Shown one piece after another: positions 43,658 through 52,894 of a DNA stretch of 64,000 nt (the stretch's first letter is position 1; each line of letters begins with the position of its first letter). This stretch comes from Solibacteraceae bacterium (GTDB lineage Bacteria; Acidobacteriota; Terriglobia; Bryobacterales; Bryobacteraceae), in the NCBI GenBank assembly GCA_021324015.1, contig JAJPJX010000129.1:62001-126000 (forward strand), given 5' to 3'. The notes under the pieces are model-generated. The model did no database searches. It worked only from the letters and a program-made list of their open reading frames with translations, and was not told the origin of the DNA. The position numbers and the translations under genes were made by a program.

Positions 43658-45060
43658 AGATCCCGGGCGAGCGGACGGAAGGGATGGAACCACAGAACGC
43701 AAACTGGCACGTGGGGGTAGGCAGGAAATGCATCACCCCCTTTCCCGGAGTCGAGTTGGCCGGTCTGGGATATTATCTGAAGCGCACCTGGGATCGCATT
43801 CATGACGATCTGAACGCCACGGCCCTGGTGATTACCGGCGCAGACGGCGAGAGCATCGCCATGCTGGCGCTGGACATCTTGTACGTGGACGCTGCGGCCG
43901 TGCGGGCTATTCGCGACCAGGCTGCGGCCCGGACGGGACTGCGGCCCGAATGCATCTGCGTCAACGCGTCGCACAGCCACAACGCGCCGACCCTGGCGTT
44001 TTTTGACGGGGCGGGCGAGATGCATACGGACTACGTGGCGTTGGTGGTCGGCAGGGCTGTGGAAGCCCTCGAGAGCGCCTGGCGCAGCCGCCAACCGGCC
44101 CGGTTGCACGTGGGCGCCGCGACGCTCCGGGGCCTGACCTTCAACCGCACGCGCGAGCGTGGGCCCGTAGACGAGCGGTTGGGTGTGCTGCGGGCGGATT
44201 CCCTGGACGGAAGACCGCTGGCCGTGGCGGTGAACTTCCACTCCCACCCCACCGTCTTTTGCCATGTGGAGCCGCGCTCGGTGTCCAGAGACTGCGTGGG
44301 CCAGATGGTAGACAGCCTGGAAGGGGCGCTGCCGGGCGCCACGGCGCTGTACCTGCAAGGGTCCTGCGGCGATGTGAACTATCTGATGGAGTACTGGACG
44401 CCGGAACGCTATCGGGAGGTCGGCACGGCGCTGTTCGAGGCCGCGCAATCTGCCCTGGCGGGTGCGCGCGAAGTGCGGGTCCCGGGCGTAAGCGCCGCCC
44501 TGCGCCAGGGAAAGCTCCCGGCCCGTAGATGGACCCGGGACGAGGTCCTGAGCATGTACGAGGAGGGCCGGCATCGCCTGTCCACCGGCGATACGGCCGG
44601 ATGGCTCGAGGGGATCGCCAGCAAGGTGGTGGGCTTGCCGCATCGCCTGCCGGAGCGCTATGGCGGCAGCGTGGATCGGGCTGTCGAAGCGGTTTCGCGC
44701 TTCGCGGTGCGTTGGGGCGAAGATGTGCTGCCCAAGCTCGACATGCTCCCAGAAACCCGTATCGCGGAGTTTCAGGCCATGCGGATTGGAGACGCCTGGG
44801 TGGTGACCAACCCGGCGGAATTCTTCAGCTCCCTGGCGCTCGAAATCCGGCGCCGGTGGTCCTACCCGGACCTGTTCATCCTGGGATATTCCAACGGCGC
44901 CACCAGCTACCTGCCGGACGCCTACGAGGTGGATCGCGGCAGTTACGCCTCCCTGCACGTGCCCAAGGCGGTGCGGCAATTGCCCTTCACGCGAGAGGCC
45001 GGCGCGGTTGCGGTGGAAGAGTCGCTGGCCGCCCTGCGCGAGGCGGCTGCGGCGCGGTAA
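43654..45060 (+). CDS. Neutral/alkaline ceramidase-like protein
   Basis: This 468-residue protein matches the N-terminal catalytic domain of neutral ceramidases: WHVGVGRKCITPFPGVELAGLG at the start, then VNASHSHNAPT (zinc-site HSH), VAVNFHSHPTVF and LQGSCGDVN. NPAEFFSSLALEIRRR and LGYSNGATSYLPDAYEVDRG are late signatures. True ceramidases cleave amide-linked sphingolipids, but many bacterial members have other unknown substrates and no secretion signal, as here. GTG 43654 overlaps the preceding stop; ATG 43684 is an alternative start. Confidence 0.82.
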   Translation: MKIPGERTEGMEPQNANWHVGVGRKCITPFPGVELAGLGYYLKRTWDRIHDDLNATALVITGADGESIAMLALDILYVDAAAVRAIRDQAAARTGLRPECICVNASHSHNAPTLAFFDGAGEMHTDYVALVVGRAVEALESAWRSRQPARLHVGAATLRGLTFNRTRERGPVDERLGVLRADSLDGRPLAVAVNFHSHPTVFCHVEPRSVSRDCVGQMVDSLEGALPGATALYLQGSCGDVNYLMEYWTPERYREVGTALFEAAQSALAGAREVRVPGVSAALRQGKLPARRWTRDEVLSMYEEGRHRLSTGDTAGWLEGIASKVVGLPHRLPERYGGSVDRAVEAVSRFAVRWGEDVLPKLDMLPETRIAEFQAMRIGDAWVVTNPAEFFSSLALEIRRRWSYPDLFILGYSNGATSYLPDAYEVDRGSYASLHVPKAVRQLPFTREAGAVAVEESLAALREAAAAR

Positions 45061-45131
45061 GCGCAAGCTCGATTCGATTGCCGCCGCGCGGCTGGCGTAC
45101 ACTCTGAGATGCCGTGTTGGATGGACCATCG

Positions 45132-46316
45132 ATGACCTGCCTTTCCCGCCGCACGTTCGGATTCGCGCTGGCCGGCGCCGCGCGCGCCGTCGATCTGGTT
45201 TTGCAGCCGTTCGCCGTGAGCCTGGGGCCGGAGCGCGTGATTGCCCCGGGAGTGCCCTGGCCCTACCTGGTGCAGCTCCGGGACGGAACCAGCATCCTGT
45301 TGGGACACGTGCGTTGGCCCAAGGGCGGCCGCTACCCCATCCACTACACGGGCGTGTCACGCGACGGGCGCAAGACCTGGCAGGAATGGAAACCGGCGGC
45401 CAACCAGGGACCCGGCCCCATCACCGAGGGCAGCGCCGTGGAACTGCGCTCCGGACCGCTGCTGGTGTTCAACGTGCACGCCGAGCACGTTGGCAACAAG
45501 GTGTTCCAGGCGCCATACTGGATCAGCCGGGACTCCTACCGCACGCTGGAGGGTCCCTTGCAATATCGCTTTTCGCTCCCCGAGGCTGAGACACAGGGCC
45601 GGGACGACCGCGGCGAACCAGTCTCCCGCATGTATCTGCGCCGTTCCGTGGTGGAACTGGAGAACGGCGACCTGCTGGCTTGCGCGTACGGCCGCTTCGA
45701 ATCCGACAAATCCCCGGTGGAATACCTGGCCTCCATGGCCAAGATGCGTTCGTTTCTGCTGCGCTCCTCCGACCAGGGTGCGACGTGGCGCTACATCTCC
45801 ACCATCGCCGCCAACCCGGTGGGGCAGGAGGGCGCGGCCGAACCGGTGCTGGTGCGGCTCGCGCGCGGTCCGCTCCGGGGGCGCCTGCTGTGCCTCATGC
45901 GCAGCGGCCGCGAAAATCCCATCTACCAGTGCGAATCCGACGACGAAGGCCGCACCTGGACGCGCATGTACCCGCTCTCCTGGCAGTACAGCCGCTACGG
46001 CAGGCGCCGGGAGATCGCCGGCACGGACCCGGACGTGATCGAAATGCAGGACGGTACGCTGGCCATGTCCTTCGGGCACAAGCCGGACTACGAAGACCAC
46101 GGGAATTTCGTGGCTTTTTCGGCGGATCAGGGGCGCTCGTGGACCGAGGTGGTGCGGCTTTCCTTTTCGGTCACCATGGCCTACTCAGGGATCCGGGAGG
46201 CCGCTCCCGGCGAATTGTTCGTGGTCTACTCGGTCAGCGATACCATCGACTCGAGCCGCTCCCACGATACGGTCTTTAACACAGTGGGCCGCTCGATTTA
46301 CGTGCGGCGCCGGTGA
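45132..46316 (+). CDS. Sialidase-like (BNR/Asp-box) protein with Tat signal
   Basis: The 394-residue product has a twin-arginine-like signal (CLSRRTFGFALAGAARA) and a six-bladed sialidase-type propeller. Asp-box motifs occur four times: SRDGRKTW, SSDQGATW, SDDEGRTW and SADQGRSW. Arg residues in blade contexts (LGHVRWPK, YLRRSVVEL, CLMRSGRE) could form the triad, but catalysis is not certain; many bacterial relatives act on other glycans. ATG 45132 is the last start before the signal and overlaps the stop of an eight-codon upstream reading frame (45109-45135). Confidence 0.82.
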   Translation: MTCLSRRTFGFALAGAARAVDLVLQPFAVSLGPERVIAPGVPWPYLVQLRDGTSILLGHVRWPKGGRYPIHYTGVSRDGRKTWQEWKPAANQGPGPITEGSAVELRSGPLLVFNVHAEHVGNKVFQAPYWISRDSYRTLEGPLQYRFSLPEAETQGRDDRGEPVSRMYLRRSVVELENGDLLACAYGRFESDKSPVEYLASMAKMRSFLLRSSDQGATWRYISTIAANPVGQEGAAEPVLVRLARGPLRGRLLCLMRSGRENPIYQCESDDEGRTWTRMYPLSWQYSRYGRRREIAGTDPDVIEMQDGTLAMSFGHKPDYEDHGNFVAFSADQGRSWTEVVRLSFSVTMAYSGIREAAPGELFVVYSVSDTIDSSRSHDTVFNTVGRSIYVRRR

Positions 46317-46333
46317 GCGCGCGGAGGGTGGAT

Positions 46334-47620
46334 ATGCAAGTCTTCAAAGCCGGACAGCAGCGCCTGTTCGAGACCGATGCGGAGACCGCGGCGGTGGTCT
46401 CGCGCATGCTCCTGGAGTTGGAGCGGGATGGCATGGATGCCGTGCGCCGCTACAGCCGGCAGTTCGATGACTGGGACCCGCCGGCCTTCCGCCTGAGCAA
46501 CAGCCAGATCCGCGAAGCCATCGCGCGGGTGCCGGAACAGGCCATTCGCGACACCGGCTACTGTCAGGCGAATGTCCGCCGCTTCGCGCAGGAACAGCTC
46601 CGCACCCTGCTGCCGCTGGAGGTGGAGATCCGGCCGGGTGTCATTCTGGGCCACCGCCACATTCCCGTGAATGCGGTGGGCAGCTATATTCCGGGCGGCC
46701 GCTATCCCATGTTCGGCTCGGCGCAGATGAGCATCATCCCGGCCCGTGTGGCGGGGGTCCGGCGCGTGGCCGCCTGCACGCCGCCGGCTAGAGGGCAGGG
46801 CTGCTACCCGGCCACCATCAACGCGATTCACAAAGCGGGCGCGGACGCCATCTACGTGCTGGGCGGAGTGCCGGCCCTAGCCCTGATGGCCTTCGGCCTG
46901 GATGGGCTGGAGCCGGTGGACGTGCTGTGCGGCGCCGGCAACCGGTTCGTGGCGGAGGCCAAGCGGCAGTTGTTCGGGCGCTGCGGCATTGACCTCCTGG
47001 CAGGCCCCACCGAGATCCTGGTAATCGCCGACGACCACGCGGATCCCGCCCTGGTGGCCTGCGATTTGCTGGGGCAGGCGGAACACGACCCCAACAGCGG
47101 GGTGTGCCTCATCTGCCTCAGCGAGGACTTTGCCCGCCGGACCACCGCGGAACTGGAGAAGCAATTGAGCGTGCTGCCCACGCGCGACGTGGCTGCCCTG
47201 GCCTGGCGCGATCACGGCATCGTGTACGTGGCCGAGAGCGAGGAAGAGGCCGCGCAACTCAGCGACCGCTATGCCCCGGAGCACCTGGAACTGCACGTGC
47301 GCCACTCGGATTTCTTCTTCGCGCGGCTCACCAACTACGGGTCGCTATTCATCGGCGAGGAAACCACCGTGGCCTACGGCGACAAAACCATCGGTACCAA
47401 TCACATCCTGCCCACCAGCCGGGCGGCTCGCTATACCGGCGGGGTGTGGGTGGGCAAATTCCTGAAGACCTGTACCTACCAGCGCATGACCCCGGCGGCC
47501 AGCCTGGAAACCGCCGAAGTCACCGAGCGCCAGTGCCTGCTGGAACACATGCTGGCGCACGCCATCACGGCGCGCGTGCGCATCGAGCGGTACGCGCCCC
47601 CCGCGGCGAAGAAGGAGTAA
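46334..47620 (+). CDS. Histidinol-dehydrogenase-like NAD-dependent alcohol dehydrogenase
   Basis: The 428-residue product belongs to the HisD family. It has LAGPTEILVIAD, zinc-site LGQAEHDP (Gln and His), catalytic APEHLEL (Glu-His), VAYGDKTIGTNHILPTSRAARYTGG with the ligand Asp, and a C-terminal histidine region. There is no his operon around it, and the AYGDKxxGxNH signature is that of HisD paralogues such as HpsN (sulfopropanediol dehydrogenase). A polyol or sulfonate alcohol is therefore a better guess than histidinol. ATG 46334 follows GGAGGGTGG. GTG 46313, overlapping the previous stop, is an alternative. Confidence 0.85.
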   Translation: MQVFKAGQQRLFETDAETAAVVSRMLLELERDGMDAVRRYSRQFDDWDPPAFRLSNSQIREAIARVPEQAIRDTGYCQANVRRFAQEQLRTLLPLEVEIRPGVILGHRHIPVNAVGSYIPGGRYPMFGSAQMSIIPARVAGVRRVAACTPPARGQGCYPATINAIHKAGADAIYVLGGVPALALMAFGLDGLEPVDVLCGAGNRFVAEAKRQLFGRCGIDLLAGPTEILVIADDHADPALVACDLLGQAEHDPNSGVCLICLSEDFARRTTAELEKQLSVLPTRDVAALAWRDHGIVYVAESEEEAAQLSDRYAPEHLELHVRHSDFFFARLTNYGSLFIGEETTVAYGDKTIGTNHILPTSRAARYTGGVWVGKFLKTCTYQRMTPAASLETAEVTERQCLLEHMLAHAITARVRIERYAPPAAKKE

Positions 47621-47630
47621 GGCCGCCGCA

Positions 47631-49298
47631 TCATTCGCCGGGCCGCGCGGCGGGCGGCTCGGCCAGCCCTGCGCGTTGCAGGATCCGTCGCACCTTCTTC
47701 GGCGAAATAGAGAGCTTCTCCGCCACGCGTGACACCTTGCGCCCCTCGTGCTCCCAGACCTTGGGGATCACGATGCGGGCAAACTCCTCGGTCAGCTCCT
47801 GGAAGGATTTTTCCTGCACGATGCCGGCGCTCCAGGCGCGCAGCAGGGGATCCACCGGGCTGGCGTGCAGCACCCTGGCCTTCAGCGTTTCCAGTTCCTC
47901 CCACACGTACTGCCGCTCCGAGCTATCGGGCTGCAACAGGGCGATGGCCTTGTCGCAGCAGCGCCGCGCGGCCTCCAGGTCGCGGTAAGGGCCGCCGCAA
48001 TACGTGAGGCCCTGCCACACGGAGGCGCGCGCCGTCAGGCGCCGGTTCTGGGTCTGTCCGGCGAACTCGACCGCCTCACGGGCGAAGGCCTCGGCCGCCT
48101 CCTGGTGCCGCGCGGAATCTCCGATCTGTTCTTCCAGGGCGGCGTTCTCCACGATGCATTGCAGTATGCGCGCCCGCGCCATCACCAGGTAGTCGCTCTT
48201 TTCGCTGCCGTGCCGGTAGGCCTCGGCGCTCTCGGCCGCGGCGCACTCCAGGTCGCCGGAATCCAGGTGCAGGAACCCCCGGTTGATATGCACCCCCGCG
48301 ATGCCGCGGTGATTGTGGTGCCCGGCGTAGAGGACCATGGCTTCCTCCAGGTGATCCCCGGCATCGCGGCGCAGGCGCTCGATGGCCAGGCGCCGCTCGC
48401 GCCCGGTTTGCGCGGCCTCCTCTTTGGCGGAGCGGCGGGACGTAGACAGGCGGTCCCATTCCTTCTGCATCTCGAGGGCCAGCAGGCGCTGGACGAAGGC
48501 CAGGTTCATCAGCGCCCGGGCGTACTGCAACGGCTCTCCGCCCGCCTGGCGGTACTCGCCGATGGCTCGCTCGAAGGCTTCCAGCGCCACCTGGTAGCGG
48601 CCCTGCCGGCGGGCGATCCGGCCGTAAGCCGACTGGATGTTTCCCCGGCTCAGGAAGTCGTCCGTCCCGCCCAGGGCCTCCTCGGCGCGGCGCAGAATGG
48701 CCAGCGCGTCGTGGAGCTTGCCCCGCTGGAAGGCCAGCCAGCTTCGCGCGGTCTGCATGATGGCCGCCATCTGGAGGTAGCCGCAGGAGAGCGCCAGTTC
48801 CTCGCCGCGGACGATATAGTTCTCCGCGTCGTCATACCGGCCGGTCTTGCGCAGGCAGCGGCCGGTCCAGAAATTGGCGATGGCCAGAAGTTCGGCGTCG
48901 CTTACCTCGCCTTCGAGCGACTGCACGAAGCGAAAATGCTCCGCCGCGCGGCCCAGGTCCTCCTCCGACATCGCGAGCATGCCCTCGGCCATCCGCAGGT
49001 GCAGGTAATCGAGCAGCGGGAGGTCTGTCCGCACGGAGACGGGAAATCCGGCCACCAGGCGGCGAAGCGCCTCTAGCCCGTCGAACCCGGCGTCCACCCA
49101 TTGTGCCAGCAGGCCCACCAGCACACCGGAATCCTTGCCGCCGGGCTCCAGGGCCTCCAGCGCGGGCCGGACGCTTTCCAGTCTGCGGATGCCCTGCCCG
49201 ATGCGGCGGTATCCGAGATCGTCCCGTAGCTGCGCGAGCAGCCCGGCGGTTCCACTGCCGCCGCTCATGACCGCAGTATGCAGCGGTTGCGCTGGCAT
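47631..49298 (-). CDS. TPR-rich regulator with C-terminal Fis-like helix-turn-helix
   Basis: This 555-residue cytoplasmic protein is mostly helical repeats (~90-470), including several degenerate TPR units (FWTGRCLRKTGRYDDAENYIVRGEEL; GRIARRQGRYQVALEAFERAIGEY). The last ~60 residues read SFQELTEEFARIVIPKVWEHEGRKVSRVAEKLSISPKKVRRILQRAGL, a Fis-type DNA-binding HTH. It is just downstream of aceB on the same strand, so a role in controlling the glyoxylate shunt is plausible but unproven. The start is ATG 49298 or ATG 49268; a TATATT element (49315-49310) favours the longer form with a very short leader. Confidence 0.72.
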   Translation of the reverse strand: MPAQPLHTAVMSGGSGTAGLLAQLRDDLGYRRIGQGIRRLESVRPALEALEPGGKDSGVLVGLLAQWVDAGFDGLEALRRLVAGFPVSVRTDLPLLDYLHLRMAEGMLAMSEEDLGRAAEHFRFVQSLEGEVSDAELLAIANFWTGRCLRKTGRYDDAENYIVRGEELALSCGYLQMAAIMQTARSWLAFQRGKLHDALAILRRAEEALGGTDDFLSRGNIQSAYGRIARRQGRYQVALEAFERAIGEYRQAGGEPLQYARALMNLAFVQRLLALEMQKEWDRLSTSRRSAKEEAAQTGRERRLAIERLRRDAGDHLEEAMVLYAGHHNHRGIAGVHINRGFLHLDSGDLECAAAESAEAYRHGSEKSDYLVMARARILQCIVENAALEEQIGDSARHQEAAEAFAREAVEFAGQTQNRRLTARASVWQGLTYCGGPYRDLEAARRCCDKAIALLQPDSSERQYVWEELETLKARVLHASPVDPLLRAWSAGIVQEKSFQELTEEFARIVIPKVWEHEGRKVSRVAEKLSISPKKVRRILQRAGLAEPPAARPGE

Positions 49299-49331
49299 GT
49301 CCAGCGCGGAATATACAGTGGCGGCCCGCCG

Positions 49332-50906
49332 TCACTCCAGGCAGTCATAGGCGCGCAGTGTGAGGAACTCGGGAAAGCTGGGACTGTAGATCATTTCCTC
49401 ATAGAGGCGCACGGCGGTGCCTAACTGGCGCTCGGGGACGTGCATGCTGAGTTTTTCCGCGGTGCTCTGCATCATCTGGCGGACCAGGGACGGCGTCACC
49501 GCCCGGCCATCCTGCATCACCGCGTCGTGGCGGATCCACTGCCAGACCTGCGCGCGGCAGATTTCGGCGGTGGCGGCATCCTCCATCAAATGGTAGATCG
49601 GCACGCAACCGTTGCCGCCCAGCCAGGCGGCCAGATATTGCAGACCCACGTCCAGGTTGCGCGCCAGGCCGGCTGCGGAGATCGTGCCGCCGGGGGCGCG
49701 CAGCAGGTCGGCGGGCCGGGCTGCCGCGCCGTGCCCGCGGTCGATCTGGTTGGGAAATGGCATATAGGTGTCGAACACGGACCTGGCTAGCGGAACCAGC
49801 CCGGGGTGCGCCACCCAAGTGCCGTCGTGCCCGGCCCACACCTCGCGCAGCTTGTCTTCCCGCACGCGCGCCATGGCAGCCTCATTGGCCGGGGGGTCGT
49901 TCTTGATAGGGATCTGCGCGGCCATGCCTCCCATGGCGTGCGCTCCCCGGCGGTGGCAGACGTCCACCAGCCCGTCCACGCAAGCGGCCAGGAACGGCGT
50001 GGTCATGGTGACCTGCGCGCGGTCCGGCAGCAGGCACTCCGGGCGCAGGCGGAATTTCTTGATGTAGCTGAAAATGTAATCCCAGCGCCCGCAATTCAGC
50101 CCCGCGGAGTGCTCCCGCAGCTCCCAGAGGATCTCCTCCATCTCGAAGGCCGCCAGGATGGTTTCGATTAAGACCGTGGCCCGGATGGTGCCGCGCGAGA
50201 TGCCCAGGCAGTCCTGCGCCAGCACAAAGACGTCGTTCCACAGGCGCGCTTCGTGCTGGCTCTCCAGTTTGGGGAGGTAGAAGTACGGCCCGCTGCCATT
50301 GCGAATCAGCGCGCGGGCGTTGTGGAAGAAGAATAATCCGAAATCGAACAGCGAGGCGGAGATGGGCGCTCCCTCGATCAGTACGTGCTTTTCCACCAGG
50401 TGCCAGCCGCGCGGGCGGACCATCAGCACCGCCGGGTTCTCGCGCACTTCGTAGCGCTTGCCATCGGGCGCGGTGTAACGGATCGTTCCGCAGACGGCAT
50501 CGCAGAGATTGAGATGCCCCTGCAGGATATTGTCCCAGGTAGGAGAGTTGGAATCTTCGAAGTCCGCCATGAACACGTTGGCCCCGGAGTTCAGGGCGTT
50601 GATGATCATCTTGCGGCCGGCCGGTCCGGTGATCTCCACGCGCCGGTCCAGCAGGTCGGCGGGCGGCGGAGCCACCTGCCAGGGGCTTTCGCGGATCTCC
50701 GCCGTTTCGGCGGGAAACTCGGGTAACTCGCCCGCGTCCAGGGCCCGCTGGCGGGCGCGCCGGGCATCCAGCAGCCGGCGGCGGCGCGGCTCAAACGCTT
50801 CGGACAACCTGGCGAGAAACCGCAGCGCCTGCGGCGTGAGCAGGCGATCGGGCAAGGAGTTCGCCGGCGCCGAAATTGGCGTCGGCTCGGGTCGGGCGGT
50901 AATCAC
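49332..50906 (-). CDS. aceB: Malate synthase A
   Basis: This 524-residue enzyme condenses glyoxylate with acetyl-CoA to malate in the glyoxylate shunt. Length and motifs match malate synthase [55 protein letters not shown] and [26 protein letters not shown] and [14 protein letters not shown] are also typical. The GTG at 50906 follows GAGGAAG with six bases between. It diverges from isocitrate lyase across 151 bases, so one control region could serve both shunt genes; the TPR regulator follows downstream. Confidence 0.94.
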   Translation of the reverse strand: MITARPEPTPISAPANSLPDRLLTPQALRFLARLSEAFEPRRRRLLDARRARQRALDAGELPEFPAETAEIRESPWQVAPPPADLLDRRVEITGPAGRKMIINALNSGANVFMADFEDSNSPTWDNILQGHLNLCDAVCGTIRYTAPDGKRYEVRENPAVLMVRPRGWHLVEKHVLIEGAPISASLFDFGLFFFHNARALIRNGSGPYFYLPKLESQHEARLWNDVFVLAQDCLGISRGTIRATVLIETILAAFEMEEILWELREHSAGLNCGRWDYIFSYIKKFRLRPECLLPDRAQVTMTTPFLAACVDGLVDVCHRRGAHAMGGMAAQIPIKNDPPANEAAMARVREDKLREVWAGHDGTWVAHPGLVPLARSVFDTYMPFPNQIDRGHGAAARPADLLRAPGGTISAAGLARNLDVGLQYLAAWLGGNGCVPIYHLMEDAATAEICRAQVWQWIRHDAVMQDGRAVTPSLVRQMMQSTAEKLSMHVPERQLGTAVRLYEEMIYSPSFPEFLTLRAYDCLE

Positions 50907-51057
50907 AATGGCTTCCTCTGCGACCGATCCTAACCCAGGCCGGCGAAATCCCGGAACATGGCCGGTCCGATTTGGACTACTCGTTCGCGGCGTGCCTCTG
51001 CGTTTGCGGCGCAGCGGGATTTTGCCGTCTACTACCGGCAGGAGACGCCAACGCGAC

Positions 51058-52386
51058 ATGACCGGAAACGTTGAATTCTTGAACAACTGGACGCACGATC
51101 CCCGCTGGAATGGCATCGCCCGGCCGTATACCCCGGAGGAAGTGGACCGCCTGCGGCCCTCCGTGCGCGTCGAGCACACGCTGGCCACGCTGGGGGCGCA
51201 GCGCTTGTGGAGTTTGCTGCATCGCGAACCTTTCGTGCGCAGCCTAGGAGCGCTCACCGGCAACCAGGCGGTGGAGCAGGTGCAGGCCGGGCTGCATGCT
51301 ATCTACGTCAGCGGCTGGCAGGTGGCGGGCGACGCCAACCTCGCCGGGCAAATGTATCCCGACCAGAGCCTGTATCCGGCCAACAGCGTGCCCGCGCTGG
51401 TGCGCGCCATCAACAACGCCCTGTTGCGCGCCGACCAGATCTGCCGTTGCGATGGGAAGCCCGGACCCTACTGGCTGGCTCCCATCGTGGCGGACGCGGA
51501 GGCGGGCTTCGGCGGCACATTGAACGCCTTCGAGCTCATGAAGGCCATGATCGAATCCGGAGCGGCCGCGGTGCACTTCGAGGATCAGCTCTCTTCGGCC
51601 AAAAAGTGCGGGCACTTGGGCGGCAAAGTGGTGGTGCCCATCCGCGAGTTCGTGCAGAAACTGATTGCCGCGCGCCTGGCGGCCGACGTCATGGGCGTCC
51701 CGACCATCCTGATCGCCCGCACGGACGCGGATGCCGCCCGTCTCCTGCTTAGCGACGTGGACCCGCGCGACGAGCCTTTCCTCACCGGCGGCAAGACCGA
51801 TGAGGGCTTTTTCCGCTACCGCGGCGGCCTTGCGGCGGCCATTTCCCGCGGCCTGGCTTACGCCCCCTACGCCGACCTGATCTGGTGCGAGACCTCCGAA
51901 CCGGACCTGGAGCAGGCCCGCGAGTTCGCCCAGGCCATCCACGCGCACTACCCGGGAAAGCTGCTGGCCTACAACTGTTCGCCCTCCTTCCACTGGAGGA
52001 AGATCCTGACGGACGCGCAGATTGCGGCCTTCCAGGAATGCCTGGGAGAACTGGGGTACAAGTACCAGTTCGTCACGCTGGCGGGATTTCATTCCTTGAA
52101 CGCCGGCATGTTCGAGCTGGCCCGGGATTATTCCCGCTCGGGCATGAGCGCCTACGCCGGCCTCCAGGAGCGCGAGTTCGCCCTCGCCCAAAGCGGCGGG
52201 TACGCGGCTACCCGGCACCAGAGATTTGTGGGAACCGGCTATTTCGACGCTGTGCAGATGACCATCGCCAGCGGGCGGGCGGCCACCACCGCGCTGGAAG
52301 GCTCCACGGAGAACGCGCAGTTCGCGCCTCCCGGTTGCCTGGGAACGACGGACCAGTCTCCCATGCAGCCGGGCGATTCACGGTAG
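51058..52386 (+). CDS. aceA: Isocitrate lyase
   Basis: This 442-residue enzyme splits isocitrate into glyoxylate and succinate, the first step of the glyoxylate shunt. The catalytic loop KKCGH is present in the segment [54 protein letters not shown] and the C-terminal GYFDAVQM fit class I isocitrate lyases. It begins with ATG and diverges from aceB. A strong GC hairpin (52393-52425) follows the stop codon. Both shunt enzymes in one locus imply growth on acetate, fatty acids or similar C2 sources. Confidence 0.95.
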   Translation: MTGNVEFLNNWTHDPRWNGIARPYTPEEVDRLRPSVRVEHTLATLGAQRLWSLLHREPFVRSLGALTGNQAVEQVQAGLHAIYVSGWQVAGDANLAGQMYPDQSLYPANSVPALVRAINNALLRADQICRCDGKPGPYWLAPIVADAEAGFGGTLNAFELMKAMIESGAAAVHFEDQLSSAKKCGHLGGKVVVPIREFVQKLIAARLAADVMGVPTILIARTDADAARLLLSDVDPRDEPFLTGGKTDEGFFRYRGGLAAAISRGLAYAPYADLIWCETSEPDLEQAREFAQAIHAHYPGKLLAYNCSPSFHWRKILTDAQIAAFQECLGELGYKYQFVTLAGFHSLNAGMFELARDYSRSGMSAYAGLQEREFALAQSGGYAATRHQRFVGTGYFDAVQMTIASGRAATTALEGSTENAQFAPPGCLGTTDQSPMQPGDSR

Positions 52387-52392
52387 ACCCGC

Positions 52393-52425
52393 GCCGCCGC
52401 CCGCGCTGACATGCGCGGCGGCGGC
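52393..52425 (+). terminator. GC-rich hairpin after aceA
   Basis: The arms GCCGCCGC..CGCGC (52393-52406) and GCGCG..GCGGCGGC (52413-52425) pair with one bulged C around a TGACAT loop. The stem is 13 bp but has no U tract, so it would act as a Rho-assisted or structural end. Confidence 0.5.
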
Positions 52426-52517
52426 CCGGCAGGCACTGGTGTCTTCCGAGTGCAAGAATGTAACGCGCTAGGCTATCAGACAGCTATCTCCGGAATGGGA
52501 CCGGCTGAAAGGACATC

Positions 52518-52820
52518 ATGTCGAACACTAGGCGTAGCTTCCTGAAATCCGGTGCCGTCGTTGTTGGGGAAGGCCTTGCGGCCGCTGGCACTCCAGCGGC
52601 AGGGAGAAGTAGTGGACACCACCGGGCAGACCGGCAAGATGGAAACGCTCACGGAATGGTGCAAGAAGATTCGCCAATTGGGCGTGCTGGCCGGCGTGGG
52701 CACGCACATCGCGGAGGTTGTCGCCCATATGATGGCGTGTACGTCGGGATGTTCCCGGAGTTCAAACACGAGGTGCGGCAAAACGCCGAGATCGTGCATC
52801 GTATTCTCGTGACCACGTAG
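52518..52820 (+). pseudogene. Decayed Tat-exported protein gene
   Basis: A clear Tat signal start (MSNTRRSFLKSGAVVVGEG) runs into unrelated sequence. The frame one base over then carries VVDTTGQTGKMETLTEWCKKIRQLGVLAGVGTHIAEVVAH, which reads as a genuine conserved segment. From ~52730 the first frame resumes as YDGVYVGMFPEFKHEVRQNAEIVHRIL to a stop. Pieces of one protein therefore lie in two frames with material missing. The rest of 52387-52894 holds only the aceA hairpin and no other gene I can support. The protein family is not certain. Confidence 0.7.
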
Positions 52821-52894
52821 CGGACAGCGGAACGAACTTCCGGTCTGTCACGCTCACGGGGAACGGCTGGCCGGTTGGATAGGTGACCGAGTCG

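Noticed and set aside
46334-47620. Calling the HisD-like gene a histidine biosynthesis gene
   Set aside because: No other his gene is nearby, and the AYGDKxxGxNH signature fits HisD paralogues that act on other alcohols.
50907-51057. CTGCG/CGCAG inverted repeat in the aceA-aceB intergenic region (50998-51014)
   Set aside because: The arms are only five bases and GC-rich, which is expected by chance at this base composition. No stronger site was found.
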